A stretch of 64,000 nt of DNA from Neobacillus paridis (GTDB taxonomy: Bacteria; Bacillota; Bacilli; Bacillales; Cytobacillaceae). Where the stretch lies: NCBI RefSeq assembly GCF_016765675.1, contig NZ_JAESWB010000340.1:62001-126000 (forward strand), read 5' to 3'. Shown here piece after piece: positions 17,955 through 27,943 of this stretch (position 1 is the stretch's first letter; each line of letters opens with the position of its first letter). The translations under genes and the position numbers were made by a program. The notes under the pieces were generated by a model, which was not told the DNA's origin, did no database searches, and saw only the letters and a list, made by a program, of their open reading frames with translations.

Positions 17955-19568
17955 TCACTTCAAAAACTCCAACACCCGTAATCCAATGTTGATTAGTAAG
18001 AGTTCTTCCGGGTCATTCAAATGGATATTAGCGATTTCCACAGCCCGTTCAATTCGATATTTTGCCGTTTTTGGATGAATGTACAACACATCGGCAGTTG
18101 CTGTGAAGTTTTGGTTATGGTCCAAAAATACCTTTAAGGTCCGGTTCAGTTCCGGATTGACTTGTTCTATTTTCCGGATATTATCAGGAATAAAGGAGTC
18201 CAACTCATTGATTTTACCTGCTTCCAAAAATAAACGGTAAATACCTAAATCATGATAGGAGACAATTTTATTCCACTTACCTCCCTTCCTCAACAGCTTC
18301 AAAATATTATTTGCCTGCCTGTTGGCAACGGGTAAATCACGGCAGTTGACTTTACTGCTAATACTTATATTTTTCGGCTGGTTTGCAAATAGAGACCTTC
18401 CGGCAAGGGAACGTACCCCCGAAGTAATCTGTTCCTTAAATGTCAACTCATCATCATCATTGGCAATGATAAAAATGATTTTGCCTTTTTTGATTAAGGA
18501 AACATACTTTTTCCAAAATTTATTGATACATTTTGAAAATTCAAGGGCGATGGTAGTACTTTCTTTCCATTTGCCTTCACTCACTTTTAAATGATCATCA
18601 ATATCAAGAGTGACAATGGTAAACAAGTCAGATTCGTTAAAACGAAGATAATCTAAAATCTCCAACATTTCATCATCTGAATGATAACGTCCCAAAATGA
18701 GGTCATTGATCAGCTCATTAATATGATTTAAATGAAGCTGTTCCAAAGCATAATTTTTGATCAGCTCCATTTGCAGAAAGTTGACAGTATTTTCAAGCAC
18801 CATAAAGTTTTCCGCACTCATTCTGCTGTTAAAGCAATGTATAATCAATTGATATGAATCAGTGCCCAAAGAGGGGACCTCAACAACCAGCTGTGATTGG
18901 GGAGCCTCTTTTTCAATGCAGGTATAGCTTACCAAGCGCTGGATGTATTCATAGCTTGTATATTTTTTTTTCGGCAGTGTGGTTGTTCTAATGACTTGGA
19001 AATCATCCAGTGTCGGGTCGGTGCTGCAGAATGCGGGCTGAAGATTTTTGGATAAACTGACATGCATGCCGATCATCTTGTGTAAATAATCGATGATATC
19101 CTTAGGTTTCGGTTCGTCAAGCGCCATTTTAGTATATTGCTGATTTATATCATAATAATAGTCCAAAAGAATCTTATTCTTATTGATCAACGTTTCCATG
19201 ACTTTGGTGATAATTTCCTCATATTTTGTTTTTTTTGGAATTTTTATCAATGGGATATTGTACTTGTTACATTCTTCAATAAAGTTATCAGGAATCAGTT
19301 GAACGAGGCGCTCCATCTTGACAATAATGGCAGCGATACCGATTTTGTATACCTTGGCGAAAAACTCCTTTGTCTGGGCATCGGAAAAATCCCTTAGTGC
19401 GAAAAAGCTTGTTAAAATAATTTCTCCAGATTTTCCCCAATGCTCGATGTCTGGTGCTTCCATTACCATAATTCCCGTAACTTCTCTTTGCAAGCCGTTT
19501 GTTCCGGCAATCAGCTTCGAATTTTGAAAAATATCAAATTCGATTGTATCTTGAACGGTTAATGGCAT
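17955..19568 (-). CDS. PucR family transcriptional regulator
   Basis: 537-residue regulator. The N-terminal PucR sensor domain occupies about residues 8-125 (MEAPDIEHWGKSGEIILTS and the KIGIAAIIVK segment). A GGDEF-like/CdaR middle region follows. The C-terminal PucR helix-turn-helix is at about residues 475-535 (FLDHNQNFTATADVLYIHPKTAKYRI). In B. subtilis PucR controls purine/allantoin catabolism. Here the gene is divergent from the FdrA/carbamate-kinase operon across a 212-base intergenic region with two similar dyads, so it probably controls that operon in response to its substrate. Confidence 0.9.
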   Translation of the reverse strand: MPLTVQDTIEFDIFQNSKLIAGTNGLQREVTGIMVMEAPDIEHWGKSGEIILTSFFALRDFSDAQTKEFFAKVYKIGIAAIIVKMERLVQLIPDNFIEECNKYNIPLIKIPKKTKYEEIITKVMETLINKNKILLDYYYDINQQYTKMALDEPKPKDIIDYLHKMIGMHVSLSKNLQPAFCSTDPTLDDFQVIRTTTLPKKKYTSYEYIQRLVSYTCIEKEAPQSQLVVEVPSLGTDSYQLIIHCFNSRMSAENFMVLENTVNFLQMELIKNYALEQLHLNHINELINDLILGRYHSDDEMLEILDYLRFNESDLFTIVTLDIDDHLKVSEGKWKESTTIALEFSKCINKFWKKYVSLIKKGKIIFIIANDDDELTFKEQITSGVRSLAGRSLFANQPKNISISSKVNCRDLPVANRQANNILKLLRKGGKWNKIVSYHDLGIYRLFLEAGKINELDSFIPDNIRKIEQVNPELNRTLKVFLDHNQNFTATADVLYIHPKTAKYRIERAVEIANIHLNDPEELLLINIGLRVLEFLK

Positions 19569-19598
19569 CTTTCTCTCTCCTTGTATTTCCCTGAGTTG

Positions 19599-19615
19599 TT
19601 ATCCAAAACGGTGAA
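19599..19615. promoter_or_regulatory. candidate PucR operator 1
   Basis: TTATCC-N5-GGTGAA, an imperfect dyad nearly identical to the one 74 bp downstream. It lies close to the PucR gene start. The assignment to PucR is inferred from position. Confidence 0.4.
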
Positions 19616-19672
19616 AACTCTATTTATCAAAAATATATAATTATTTCAAAATAACAATATCATAGATTCGCA

Positions 19673-19689
19673 TTATCCACAACGGATAA
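19673..19689. promoter_or_regulatory. candidate PucR operator 2
   Basis: Perfect dyad TTATCC-ACAAC-GGATAA in the middle of the divergent intergenic region. The same half sites and an almost identical spacer (AAAAC) recur at 19599-19615, which supports a specific binding site for the divergent regulator. Confidence 0.5.
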
Positions 19690-19780
19690 AAATATGCTCA
19701 ATATTTATCTTTTTTCACAAATGAAATCACTTTCTCACGGGATTATACTTTAAGTATCAAAGAAAGGAGATAAAAAAATA

Positions 19781-22700
19781 ATGCTATACACAATTATAAA
19801 AGCAAATAGCTACCAGGATTCCATCAACCTAATGCTGTTGACCAATGCTGTAAACGCATTAGAGGGCGTCAATAAGAGCCAGATTATGATGGGAACTGAT
19901 GCCAACAAAGATATCTTCAAAAACTCAGGTTTGTTGACACCGGAAGCTGAGGCCGCGAGTCCGAGTGACATGGTAATTGTCGTTGATACAGATGATAAAA
20001 CAGTTGTCGACCAGGTATTAGCAGAAACAGAACGGTTTCTGAATGACTTGTCCGTAAAAAACAATCAAAGTGAAAATGTTAAAAGTGTTAAAAATTGGAA
20101 TGCGGCACTTGAAGCGCTGCCAGATGCCAATTTGGCGCTTGTTTCCATTCCGGGCGAATACGCAGCCGACGAAATTGAAAAAGCGTTGGACCATAATTTA
20201 CATGTATTCTCCTTCAGCGACAACGTTTCCCTTGAAGATGAAGTAAGGCTGAAAAAGAAGGCACATGAAAAAGGACTGTTATTAATGGGTCCTGACTGCG
20301 GAACAGGAATCATTTCTGGCATCCCGATGGCATTTACAAACGTGGTAAATCAAGGAAACATCGGGATTGTTGGAGCAAGTGGAACCGGCATTCAAGAAGT
20401 TACCGCGATGATTGATAAATTAGGCGGCGGTGTGGTTCATGCTATCGGCACCGGTGGACGGGACTTAAGTGATAAAGTGGGCGCTATTACGGTAATGGAT
20501 GCCATTGTCGGCTTAGAACATCATGATCCAACAGAGGTAATTGTTGTCATCTCCAAACCACCGGCACCGGCAGTCAGAGATAAAGTCGTACAATTGCTCC
20601 AAGATGTATCTAAGCCAGTCGTAGCCATCTTCCTTGGCGAAAAACCAGATCATCATGAAGGAAATGTGTACTTGGCCCATACATTGGAAGAAACGGCAAG
20701 AATGGCTGTCGATTTAGCAAATGGTGAAAAGGTAAAAGCAAATTACTATGAACCTGTCAGCTTTGAAGTAAAAGAGCCTCTTGCTGAGGGAAAAACAGCA
20801 AAAGGTCTCTACTCCGGCGGAACCCTTGCAGCCGAAGCAGCCATGCTGATTTCCGAAGCATTGGATTTAGGTGGCCTTATCAAAGAGGAAGGCTACATTT
20901 TAAAAGCAAACGGATTCGAAGTCATGGACCTCGGGGATGATATCTATACCCAAGGCAAGCCGCACCCAATGATTGATCCTGATGTAAGAATTAACAAAAT
21001 TAAAGAGTATGCAAAGGATCCGGCAACCGGTGTTATCTTACTTGATTGTGTGCTCGGTTATGGATGCCATCCGGACATGGCAAATGCATTGGCACCAACC
21101 ATTAAAGAAGCGATTGCAACAGCCAAGGCTGACGGAAGAGAGTTGTATTTTGTCGGAACGGTCGTAGGAACCAAACAAGACCCGCAGGACTACAATCAAG
21201 CTGTTAGAACGTTAGAAGAAGCCGGCGTCATTGTCGAAAAAAGCAATGCCAAGGCCGTTCAGCTGGCACTGAAATTCATGGGTAAAGAAATGGTGGAGGC
21301 AGATAAAGAAGTCATTCCGTACACGAAAGAACGGAATCCGCTGCCAAAATTAAGTGCAGCTGTTGATGAACTGTTAAATTCTATGCCTCGTGTCATTAAT
21401 ATTGGTCTTGAAAGTTTCACTGAGCCAATTATTAAATATGGCGGCGAAACGGCTCAATTTAGCTGGAAGCCAATGGCTGGCGGCAATAAAAAATTAATTA
21501 AGATCTTGAATGCATTAAGTAAACGGGAAGACGAAATTAAGGTCTGGAATGAAGAAGTAATTGAAAGAATGAAAAACTCACAGCCATTTTTACTGGATGT
21601 TGTTCCGGCAAAATCCGTCATTCCGGAATTAAACGGCAAAGTATTGCTTCATGCAGGCCCGCCAATTACTTGGAATGAGATGACAGGTCCAATGCAAGGA
21701 TCCTGTATCGGAGCTTCGCTTTTTGAAGGATGGGCACAAACGGAAGAAGAGGCCGTGAAGCTGCTTGAATCCGGTGAAGTATCCTTTATGCCATGCCACC
21801 ATGTTCACGCTGTTGGTCCAATGGGCGGAATCACTTCAGCCAATATGCCTGTGTTGGTAGTCGAGAATAAAATTGACGGCACAAGAGCTTATTGTACCAT
21901 GAATGAAGGCATTGGTAAGGTGTTACGTTTTGGCGCCTACTCCAAAGAAGTGATTGACCGCTTAACTTGGATGAAGGATGTTTTAGGTCCTGTTTTGAGC
22001 CAGGCATTAAAACAAAAAGACGGCGGCATCAACCTAAATGTTATTATCGCTAAAGCCATTACCATGGGGGATGAATTCCACCAAAGAAATATTGCGGCAT
22101 CCCTTGTCTTCTTAAAAGAAGTGGCACCGTTAATCCTTCAATTAGATATTGAGGAAAGCAAGAAACAGGAAGTAGTTCAATTCCTGGCAGATACCGACCA
22201 ATTCTTCTTAAATATCATGATGGCAACGGGCAAATCAATCGTTGACTATGCTAGAAAATTTGATAAAGGTACTGTTGTGACAACCATGACGAGAAACGGC
22301 AAAAACTTCGGTATTCGCATCAGCGGCATGGGTGACCAATGGTTTACCGCACCGGTTAACACACCAAAAGGATTGTACTTTACCGGATTCTCTGAAGAAG
22401 ACGGAAACCCTGATATCGGCGACAGCGCGATTACTGAAACGGTCGGAGTTGGCGGCATGGCGATGGTCGCAGCACCAGGGGTAACCCGGTTTGTCGGTGC
22501 CGGCGGCTTTGATGATGCTTTAAATGTATCTAATGAAATGGCAGAAATTTGCATTTCACATAACCCGAACTTTAGTATTCCAACATGGGACTTCAAAGGA
22601 AGCTGTTTAGGGATTGATATGAGGAAGGTTGTGGAAACAGGTATTACGCCAATTATCAATACCGGTATCGCCCACAAAAAAGCTGGACTTGGACAAGTTG

Positions 22701-22786
22701 GTGCTGGAACCGTAAGAGCTCCATTGGCTTGCTTTGAAAAAGCTTTGGAAGCATATGCCGAGAAATTGGGAATTGTTGTTGACTAA
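19781..22786 (+). CDS. FdrA-YlbE (DUF1116) fusion, oxamate carbamoyltransferase-like
   Basis: One uninterrupted 1001-codon frame joins two proteins that are separate in E. coli. Residues 1 to about 530 match FdrA, an acyl-CoA-synthetase-like protein: QDSINLMLLTNA, MMGTDANKDIF, the CoA/nucleotide loop GIVGASGTGIQE, and DLGDDIYTQGKPHPMIDP. Residues of about 534-1000 match the DUF1116 protein YlbE: LHAGPPITWNEMTGP, MPCHHVHAVGPMGGITSA, MGDEFHQRNIA, APGVTRFVGAGG and INTGIAHK. In E. coli, FdrA, YlbE and YlbF (AllF, AllG, AllH) have been linked to oxamate carbamoyltransferase, which yields oxamate and carbamoyl phosphate from oxalurate. The ribosome binding site is AAAGGAGA. DUF2877 and carbamate kinase genes follow in the same operon, so the whole module is present. 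Confidence 0.88.
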   Translation: MLYTIIKANSYQDSINLMLLTNAVNALEGVNKSQIMMGTDANKDIFKNSGLLTPEAEAASPSDMVIVVDTDDKTVVDQVLAETERFLNDLSVKNNQSENVKSVKNWNAALEALPDANLALVSIPGEYAADEIEKALDHNLHVFSFSDNVSLEDEVRLKKKAHEKGLLLMGPDCGTGIISGIPMAFTNVVNQGNIGIVGASGTGIQEVTAMIDKLGGGVVHAIGTGGRDLSDKVGAITVMDAIVGLEHHDPTEVIVVISKPPAPAVRDKVVQLLQDVSKPVVAIFLGEKPDHHEGNVYLAHTLEETARMAVDLANGEKVKANYYEPVSFEVKEPLAEGKTAKGLYSGGTLAAEAAMLISEALDLGGLIKEEGYILKANGFEVMDLGDDIYTQGKPHPMIDPDVRINKIKEYAKDPATGVILLDCVLGYGCHPDMANALAPTIKEAIATAKADGRELYFVGTVVGTKQDPQDYNQAVRTLEEAGVIVEKSNAKAVQLALKFMGKEMVEADKEVIPYTKERNPLPKLSAAVDELLNSMPRVINIGLESFTEPIIKYGGETAQFSWKPMAGGNKKLIKILNALSKREDEIKVWNEEVIERMKNSQPFLLDVVPAKSVIPELNGKVLLHAGPPITWNEMTGPMQGSCIGASLFEGWAQTEEEAVKLLESGEVSFMPCHHVHAVGPMGGITSANMPVLVVENKIDGTRAYCTMNEGIGKVLRFGAYSKEVIDRLTWMKDVLGPVLSQALKQKDGGINLNVIIAKAITMGDEFHQRNIAASLVFLKEVAPLILQLDIEESKKQEVVQFLADTDQFFLNIMMATGKSIVDYARKFDKGTVVTTMTRNGKNFGIRISGMGDQWFTAPVNTPKGLYFTGFSEEDGNPDIGDSAITETVGVGGMAMVAAPGVTRFVGAGGFDDALNVSNEMAEICISHNPNFSIPTWDFKGSCLGIDMRKVVETGITPIINTGIAHKKAGLGQVGAGTVRAPLACFEKALEAYAEKLGIVVD

Positions 22787-23675
22787 TAAACCTTGCCCTT
22801 TAGTCGTGGAATATGGGACAAAAAGTAATTTTTTGTCCCTAATCCTGACTAGACCTTTACGGGGAGAAATCCACAGTGTATTTCAAACAAGTTTCAACAT
22901 CCGGATTCAGCATTCCTTGATTCACATCGGGGCACTGGGAACTCCTTTATCTGCCTTTGGCATCAATATACCCCAATCGGTGCTGCAAAAATTCCTGGTA
23001 AAACTAAAGGCAGGCATGCCGATCATTTATCAAGCAGGATACTTGCAGATGGATACAGCCGATCAGCCATTTATCATCCGGCTTGACAAGCTTTCAAGCA
23101 TTGATTTAAACGTGAAGCCGTTACGGATTAGGAAAGAATGGTTGGAAGAAAACGAGATCATAAAGGCAATAAAGAAAATAGATTTTGTTCAAATGACAGG
23201 GATTATTCAGGTAAAACAGGACTCTGCTATGTTGGAAAGGCTAACCAATGCGGCCCCCACCGACACGAAGATAGCTGCAGAGTGCATTGCCCATTTTTTT
23301 GGCAGAGGAATTGGTCTTACACCAAGCGGTGATGATTTTCTCTCGGGGCTTTTAATGGTGGAGGCTTTCTTTACTGATCATGCCGTTTGGAAGAATACAT
23401 TAAAACGGTTTTTAAAAAACCATATGACCACAGATGTCAGTTATAGTTATTACGATTGCCTTTTAAATGGCTATGTCAGCGAGAATTTTAAGAACTTATT
23501 TTGTAATATATCCATCCAAGTTGATAAAACCAAAGCAAAAAGGCTGATAAAAAATGTTACAAACTATGGGCATACATCTGGTTATGACACTTTATTTGGG
23601 ATTTTGACGGCTCTACATCAAAATTATTGGAGGATTGTTCATGGAAAACACAGCAAAAAAGAACCAAGCTGTTGA
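22755..23675 (+). CDS. DUF2877 protein (YlbF/AllH-like)
   Basis: About 306 residues. The DUF2877 signature is GRGIGLTPSGDDFLSG, followed by a YGHTSGYDTLFG segment near the C-terminus. In E. coli the DUF2877 protein YlbF (AllH) is the third subunit of the FdrA/YlbE system, and the gene order here is the same. The start is uncertain. ATG 22755 lies inside the end of the fusion gene with a weak GGAAG site; TTG codons at 22773-22779 are alternatives giving about 300 residues. The end overlaps the MFS gene by 35 bases, which indicates translational coupling. Confidence 0.8.
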   Translation: MPRNWELLLTNKPCPLVVEYGTKSNFLSLILTRPLRGEIHSVFQTSFNIRIQHSLIHIGALGTPLSAFGINIPQSVLQKFLVKLKAGMPIIYQAGYLQMDTADQPFIIRLDKLSSIDLNVKPLRIRKEWLEENEIIKAIKKIDFVQMTGIIQVKQDSAMLERLTNAAPTDTKIAAECIAHFFGRGIGLTPSGDDFLSGLLMVEAFFTDHAVWKNTLKRFLKNHMTTDVSYSYYDCLLNGYVSENFKNLFCNISIQVDKTKAKRLIKNVTNYGHTSGYDTLFGILTALHQNYWRIVHGKHSKKEPSC

Positions 23676-24897
23676 AGTTTCAAACCAGTATTGGTGGAAA
23701 GTTGTTATCTTGTTCACAATTGGCTGGGCATTAATGTATGCTGACCGCACGATTTTGAATCCAGTTCAAAACATTATTGGTGAACAATTTGACTTAAGCA
23801 ATTCACAGATTGGTTTAATCAATAGCATTTTCTTCCTTACCTATGCGATTACGCAAATTCCTGGGGGGATTATCGGCGATAAATTTGGAAGAAAAATGAT
23901 TATCTCAGTAGGTTTTATATTATTCGGTTTAACAACGGGTTTAACCGGTTTGGCAGGGACCTTTGGGATCTTTATGATTTGGCGGGCACTTACTGGTATT
24001 GGTGAAGGATTCTATTACGGACCGCAATACGCTTTGTCAACAGAATCGATTCCAACGAAGAATCTGACTTTAGGTACGGCGATTATTAACAGTGGTCAGG
24101 CCTTGGGTATCTCAGGCGGTTATCTGTTGTCCAGTAAATTAGTCCTTGCAGAAGGCGGACACTGGAGCCAGCCGTTTTACATCATGGCGATTCCAACGGT
24201 TATTGTCGGAATTTTATTCTACGTTATATTGCATGAAAAAGTTATTCGCCCTGAGGATAAGGGGAAAGACAGTAGTACGAAAACGAATGAACCAAAACAA
24301 AAAGTATCCCTGGGGTCTATTTTTAAAAATAGGAATTTACTGTTTATCTTCATAATGTGTTTCTGTTCCTTGTATGGCTTTTTCGTTGTAACTACTTGGC
24401 TTCCGCAATTCTTACAAGTAGAAAGAGGCTATGCCGGAACGGAAGTAGGATTCATTTCCTCATTGGTTCCTTGGGCTTCGATTCCAGGTGCGATTATTTT
24501 TGCAAGGCTTTCGGATAAATTAAAGAAATCGAAACTATTTATCTTTATTCTCGTTCCATTAGCCGCCATTTCCATTATTGCAATTGCAAATGTTCAAAAT
24601 CGCACAGCACTGATCATTGCATTAATTTGTTACGGTTTATTCGGTAAGTTGGCACTTGACCCGATTATGGTTGCCTTTGTATCGAAACATGCACCAAAAA
24701 TGGCCTTATCAACTGCTTTAAGTGCTTATAATTTTATCGGCATGTGCAGTTCCATCTTGGCGCCATATTTTACCGGTTGGTTCGCTGATATAGTCGGATC
24801 CATGGAAATTAGCTTCTATATTTCAGGCGCTCTGTTAATTATTGGAATGATATTCATACTGTTTACGAAAGAAAAACCTGACAAAGCAGCAGCGTAA
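23641..24897 (+). CDS. MFS transporter (anion:cation symporter type)
   Basis: 418-residue carrier with 12 predicted helices. The loop 2-3 motif is GDKFGRKM, preceded by the N-terminal signature [12 protein letters not shown] found in the ACS family that takes up organic anions. ATG 23641 is chosen for the GGAGG 7 bases upstream. It lies within the FdrA-YlbE/DUF2877/carbamate kinase operon and therefore most likely imports the substrate, such as oxalurate, allantoate, ureidoglycolate or another carbamoyl compound. Substrate identity is inferred from context only. Confidence 0.85.
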   Translation: MENTAKKNQAVEVSNQYWWKVVILFTIGWALMYADRTILNPVQNIIGEQFDLSNSQIGLINSIFFLTYAITQIPGGIIGDKFGRKMIISVGFILFGLTTGLTGLAGTFGIFMIWRALTGIGEGFYYGPQYALSTESIPTKNLTLGTAIINSGQALGISGGYLLSSKLVLAEGGHWSQPFYIMAIPTVIVGILFYVILHEKVIRPEDKGKDSSTKTNEPKQKVSLGSIFKNRNLLFIFIMCFCSLYGFFVVTTWLPQFLQVERGYAGTEVGFISSLVPWASIPGAIIFARLSDKLKKSKLFIFILVPLAAISIIAIANVQNRTALIIALICYGLFGKLALDPIMVAFVSKHAPKMALSTALSAYNFIGMCSSILAPYFTGWFADIVGSMEISFYISGALLIIGMIFILFTKEKPDKAAA

Positions 24898-24943
24898 AAA
24901 TGGAAGTTTTACAGAAAAGGAACAATGGAAGAGGAGTATAAAA

Positions 24944-25903
24944 ATGGGAAAAAGAATTGTCGTAGCATTAGGTGGAAATGCGATTTTAACAGATGATCCA
25001 ACGGCGCAGGGACAACAAAACGTTTTGCGAGAAACCGCCGAAAAATTAGTTACATTAGTAAAACAGGGACATCAATTAGTGATTGCTCACGGGAATGGCC
25101 CGCAAGTCGGCAACTTGCTTAATCAGCAGCTGGCGGCTAATTCTGAAAAAAACCCGGCATTGCCACTGGATACTTGTGTGGCTATGACACAAGGGAGTAT
25201 CGGCTACTGGGTACAAAATGCGATGAATGATATTTTAATAAAGGAAAACATTCAAAAGCAGGCAGTTTCAGTCGTTACTCAATGCTTGGTCAATCAAGAC
25301 GATCCAGCATTTCAAAACCCTTCAAAGCCGGTTGGTCCATTCCTAACTGAGGAAGAAGCAAAAGCTGCCTCCGAAAAAGATGGGGCCCATTATAAAGAAG
25401 ATGCCGGCAGAGGCTGGAGAAAGGTCGTTCCATCACCAAAGCCGGAGGAAATTCTTGAATACCCGATGGTAAAGAATCTAATTGACAACGGCTTTATCAC
25501 GATCTCCGCAGGAGGCGGCGGGATCCCGGTAATTGCTACGGAAGATGGATATAAAGGGGTAGAGGCAGTGATCGATAAAGACTTTGCAGCTGCCAAGCTG
25601 GCGGAAATGCTGAATGCCGACTACTTTATTATCCTTACTGGTGTGGACAATGTGTATATTAATTTTGGTAAGGAAAATCAGAAAAAGCTTGAACAAGTCC
25701 ATATTTCCGAATTAAAAGAATATATCAGCCAGAATCAGTTTGCCGCCGGTAGCATGCTGCCGAAAGTGCAAGCAGTCATTCAATTCCTGGAAAAGAGGCC
25801 GTTTGCCCAAGCGGTTATTACTTCACTCGATAATCTGGAAAACTTATTGACAGGAACGGTTGTCTCCAATTCAAGTTTAAAGGCAGTCAACCAAAACGCA
25901 TAA
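24944..25903 (+). CDS. arcC: carbamate kinase
   Basis: 319-residue amino-acid-kinase-fold enzyme that makes ATP from carbamoyl phosphate and ADP, releasing carbamate. Clear motifs are [10 protein letters not shown] at the N-terminus, [13 protein letters not shown], and [10 protein letters not shown], with [12 protein letters not shown] towards the end. No arginine deiminase or ornithine carbamoyltransferase gene is nearby; its partners are FdrA-YlbE and DUF2877. This matches the E. coli catabolic carbamate kinase YbcF (AllK). The gene gives the operon its energy yield: the carbamoyl phosphate made upstream is cashed in as ATP. Confidence 0.93.
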   Translation: MGKRIVVALGGNAILTDDPTAQGQQNVLRETAEKLVTLVKQGHQLVIAHGNGPQVGNLLNQQLAANSEKNPALPLDTCVAMTQGSIGYWVQNAMNDILIKENIQKQAVSVVTQCLVNQDDPAFQNPSKPVGPFLTEEEAKAASEKDGAHYKEDAGRGWRKVVPSPKPEEILEYPMVKNLIDNGFITISAGGGGIPVIATEDGYKGVEAVIDKDFAAAKLAEMLNADYFIILTGVDNVYINFGKENQKKLEQVHISELKEYISQNQFAAGSMLPKVQAVIQFLEKRPFAQAVITSLDNLENLLTGTVVSNSSLKAVNQNA

Positions 25904-25969
25904 GTAAAGTTGGATTAAATGCAGGACAAGTTGATTATTTACGATTATATGGTGTGAACCGGCTTTATT

Positions 25970-26001
25970 GGTCTGGGGAGAATATCAGTCTGCCCCAGAC
26001 C
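25970..26001 (+). terminator. hairpin after carbamate kinase
   Basis: GGTCTGGGG pairs perfectly with CCCCAGACC across a 14-base loop, followed by CTTTATTCC. It separates the carbamate kinase gene from the symporter, so the symporter is probably a separate unit or is reached only by read-through. Confidence 0.6.
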
Positions 26002-26083
26002 CTTTATTCCCCTCCGATGGCGTTCCCCAGGTAAAATCATCAACATGTCCGGGTCAAGAGTAGAAAAGCTAGGAGAGGTACAC

Positions 26084-27349
26084 ATGGATAACATCAAAAA
26101 AATGAACATGACCACTCAGATTATTATAGCTACTATATTGGGCGTGCTTGTTGGTGTACTGTTTGGGGAACGAATGACGGCAATAAATGTCATTGGAAAT
26201 ATTTTTCTGAGGCTGATCCAAATGTCCATTGTCTTATTAGTAATGGGACAAATTATAGAAGCTGTCGGCAACCTAAACCCCAAACAATTGGGAAGGCTCG
26301 GCCTCAAAACGGTCATCGTATTCATGGTGTCTTCGCTATTGGCAGCTTTCTTCGGTACGCTGATGGGGGTTTTTTTTCAGCCGGGAAAAGGAATTGATTT
26401 CAGTCTAATAACGGGTAAAAAGGTTCCTAAACTGGGTGCTTCCAGTTCACTCCAGGATACCATTTTAAATTTCTTCCCGAATAATATCATCCACTCCATG
26501 GCACAAGGGATGATTGTTCAAGTCATCGTGTTTGCTGTCCTTTTTGGCTTGGCGATAAGTTTCGTAAGGCTGGAGAATCCGGACAATAAATTATTGCAAA
26601 TCACAATCGATTTCAACTCTGTTGTGTTAAAGATGATCAGTTTCATTATGAAATTTGCCCCGATCGGCATCTTTTTTATCCTTGCTTCTACAGTTGGCAA
26701 AATGGGAATAAAAGTATTATTGCCATTAGGAAAATATCTGGCTGTTTATGGTCTTTCGACACTTCTCTTTTTGTTCATATGGATCATAGTGGTGGCATTG
26801 TACTGTCATGTCCGTCCTGCCCGGTTAATAAAAAATATGATGCAAATGTCAATGATGGCTCTGGCAACAACATCCTCTGCAATCACATTACCTGTTGAGT
26901 TGAAGGATGCTCAAGAGAAATTGGGTATCAAAGAGAAAGTGGCAAAATTGGTGCTTCCGCTGGGAATGTCCTTGAACAGCAATGGTTCAGCGATGCATAT
27001 GGCGATCACCCTAGTGACAATCTCACAAATTTACGGTTATTCTCATTCGGCAGGCGGTTATTTTTACATCGTTGTTCTATCTACCTTGGCTTCTTTGGCA
27101 AATGCCGTTGTGCCAGGTGCCGGTTTGGTTTCCCTGTCCATTGTCATCCCGCAAATGGGACTGCCGATGCAAAGCATTGCCTTGTTTGCCGGTGTAGATT
27201 GGTTCGTCGGCATGCTGCGGACCATCCTCAATGTAGATTCCGATGTATTTAGCGCCTTAATTGTTGCCAAAGGAGAAAAAGCCATAGACTACGCTATATT
27301 TAATCGAGACAGTCAAAGCGTAAAATTAGAAATGACAAAGATCCGTTAG
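26084..27349 (+). CDS. dicarboxylate/amino acid:cation symporter (DAACS family)
   Basis: 421-residue GltP/DctA-like sodium- or proton-coupled carrier. N-terminal helices (TTQIIIATILGVLVGVLFG) are followed by the conserved serine-rich reentrant loop MALATTSSAITLPV and the unwound helix motif LGMSLNSNGSAMHMAI, the usual substrate and cation sites of the family. The Asp/Thr-rich NMDGT element appears as NSNGS, so substrate preference may differ from glutamate. ATG 26084 follows AGGAGAGG. It is probably functionally tied to the preceding operon, but a hairpin separates them. Confidence 0.88.
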   Translation: MDNIKKMNMTTQIIIATILGVLVGVLFGERMTAINVIGNIFLRLIQMSIVLLVMGQIIEAVGNLNPKQLGRLGLKTVIVFMVSSLLAAFFGTLMGVFFQPGKGIDFSLITGKKVPKLGASSSLQDTILNFFPNNIIHSMAQGMIVQVIVFAVLFGLAISFVRLENPDNKLLQITIDFNSVVLKMISFIMKFAPIGIFFILASTVGKMGIKVLLPLGKYLAVYGLSTLLFLFIWIIVVALYCHVRPARLIKNMMQMSMMALATTSSAITLPVELKDAQEKLGIKEKVAKLVLPLGMSLNSNGSAMHMAITLVTISQIYGYSHSAGGYFYIVVLSTLASLANAVVPGAGLVSLSIVIPQMGLPMQSIALFAGVDWFVGMLRTILNVDSDVFSALIVAKGEKAIDYAIFNRDSQSVKLEMTKIR

Positions 27350-27350
27350 G

Positions 27351-27375
27351 AAGCATGGGGAGCGTACCCATGCTT
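27351..27375 (+). terminator. terminator of the symporter gene
   Basis: AAGCATGGG and CCCATGCTT form a 9-bp perfect stem with a 7-base loop, followed by ATTTGTTTC, just after the stop codon. Confidence 0.75.
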
Positions 27376-27423
27376 ATTTGTTTCATTAGTTTACTCATTC
27401 GAACTGTGCCCCCATATAACAAT

Positions 27424-27449
27424 AAGCCCAACCAGTAAAAGTTGGGCTT
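27424..27449 (-). terminator. terminator of dps
   Basis: AAGCCCAAC and GTTGGGCTT form a 9-bp perfect stem with an 8-base loop. It lies 19 bases past the dps stop on the minus strand and downstream of the symporter, so it may act in both directions. Confidence 0.75.
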
Positions 27450-27468
27450 TCGCAACGTGTTTCTTCTA

Positions 27469-27915
27469 TTATATTGCTTTGCCAAGAAAGGCAGTTAACA
27501 TCCAGACATGCTTTTCCAATCCGGAATGAATGGCCAGCAGCATATCACCAGTCGTTTCATCATGCAGCTCATCGGCACGGCTCATTCCTTCTTTTAATTC
27601 GCCAATGATGATTGAAAAGTCATTAATAATGGATTGTACCATTTCAGTGGCCGATTCATTTCCCGTTGCTTCCTGGATAGAGGAAATTTCCAGGCATTCT
27701 TTCATTGTCGCAACAGGGCTTCCACCAATTGCCAACAGCCGTTCGGCCAATTCATCTACATGGGTTCCGGCTTCATTATAAAATTCCTCGAATTTAGCGT
27801 GTAAAGTGAAGAACTGATCACCTTTCACATACCAATGGTAATTATGTAATTTGACATACATAACAGACCAATTAGCGACTTGTTTGTTCAATACGTCCAC
27901 TAATTGTTTATCCAT
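27469..27915 (-). CDS. dps: Dps-family ferritin-like DNA-protection protein
   Basis: 148-residue four-helix Dps protein that oxidises and stores iron and protects DNA from peroxide. The inter-subunit ferroxidase ligands are visible: His in [11 protein letters not shown], and His, Asp and Glu in [20 protein letters not shown]. The start is taken at the ATG at 27915, about 8 bases after GGAGG, rather than the TTG one codon earlier. A perfect 26-bp palindrome lies 29 bases upstream of the start. Confidence 0.92.
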   Translation of the reverse strand: MDKQLVDVLNKQVANWSVMYVKLHNYHWYVKGDQFFTLHAKFEEFYNEAGTHVDELAERLLAIGGSPVATMKECLEISSIQEATGNESATEMVQSIINDFSIIIGELKEGMSRADELHDETTGDMLLAIHSGLEKHVWMLTAFLGKAI

Positions 27916-27943
27916 CAATAAAGCCTCCTTTTTTAGCTAATAG

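Noticed and set aside
26084..27349. Symporter as a certain member of the carbamate kinase operon
   Set aside because: A perfect 9-bp hairpin and a 180-base gap separate them, so co-transcription is not assured.
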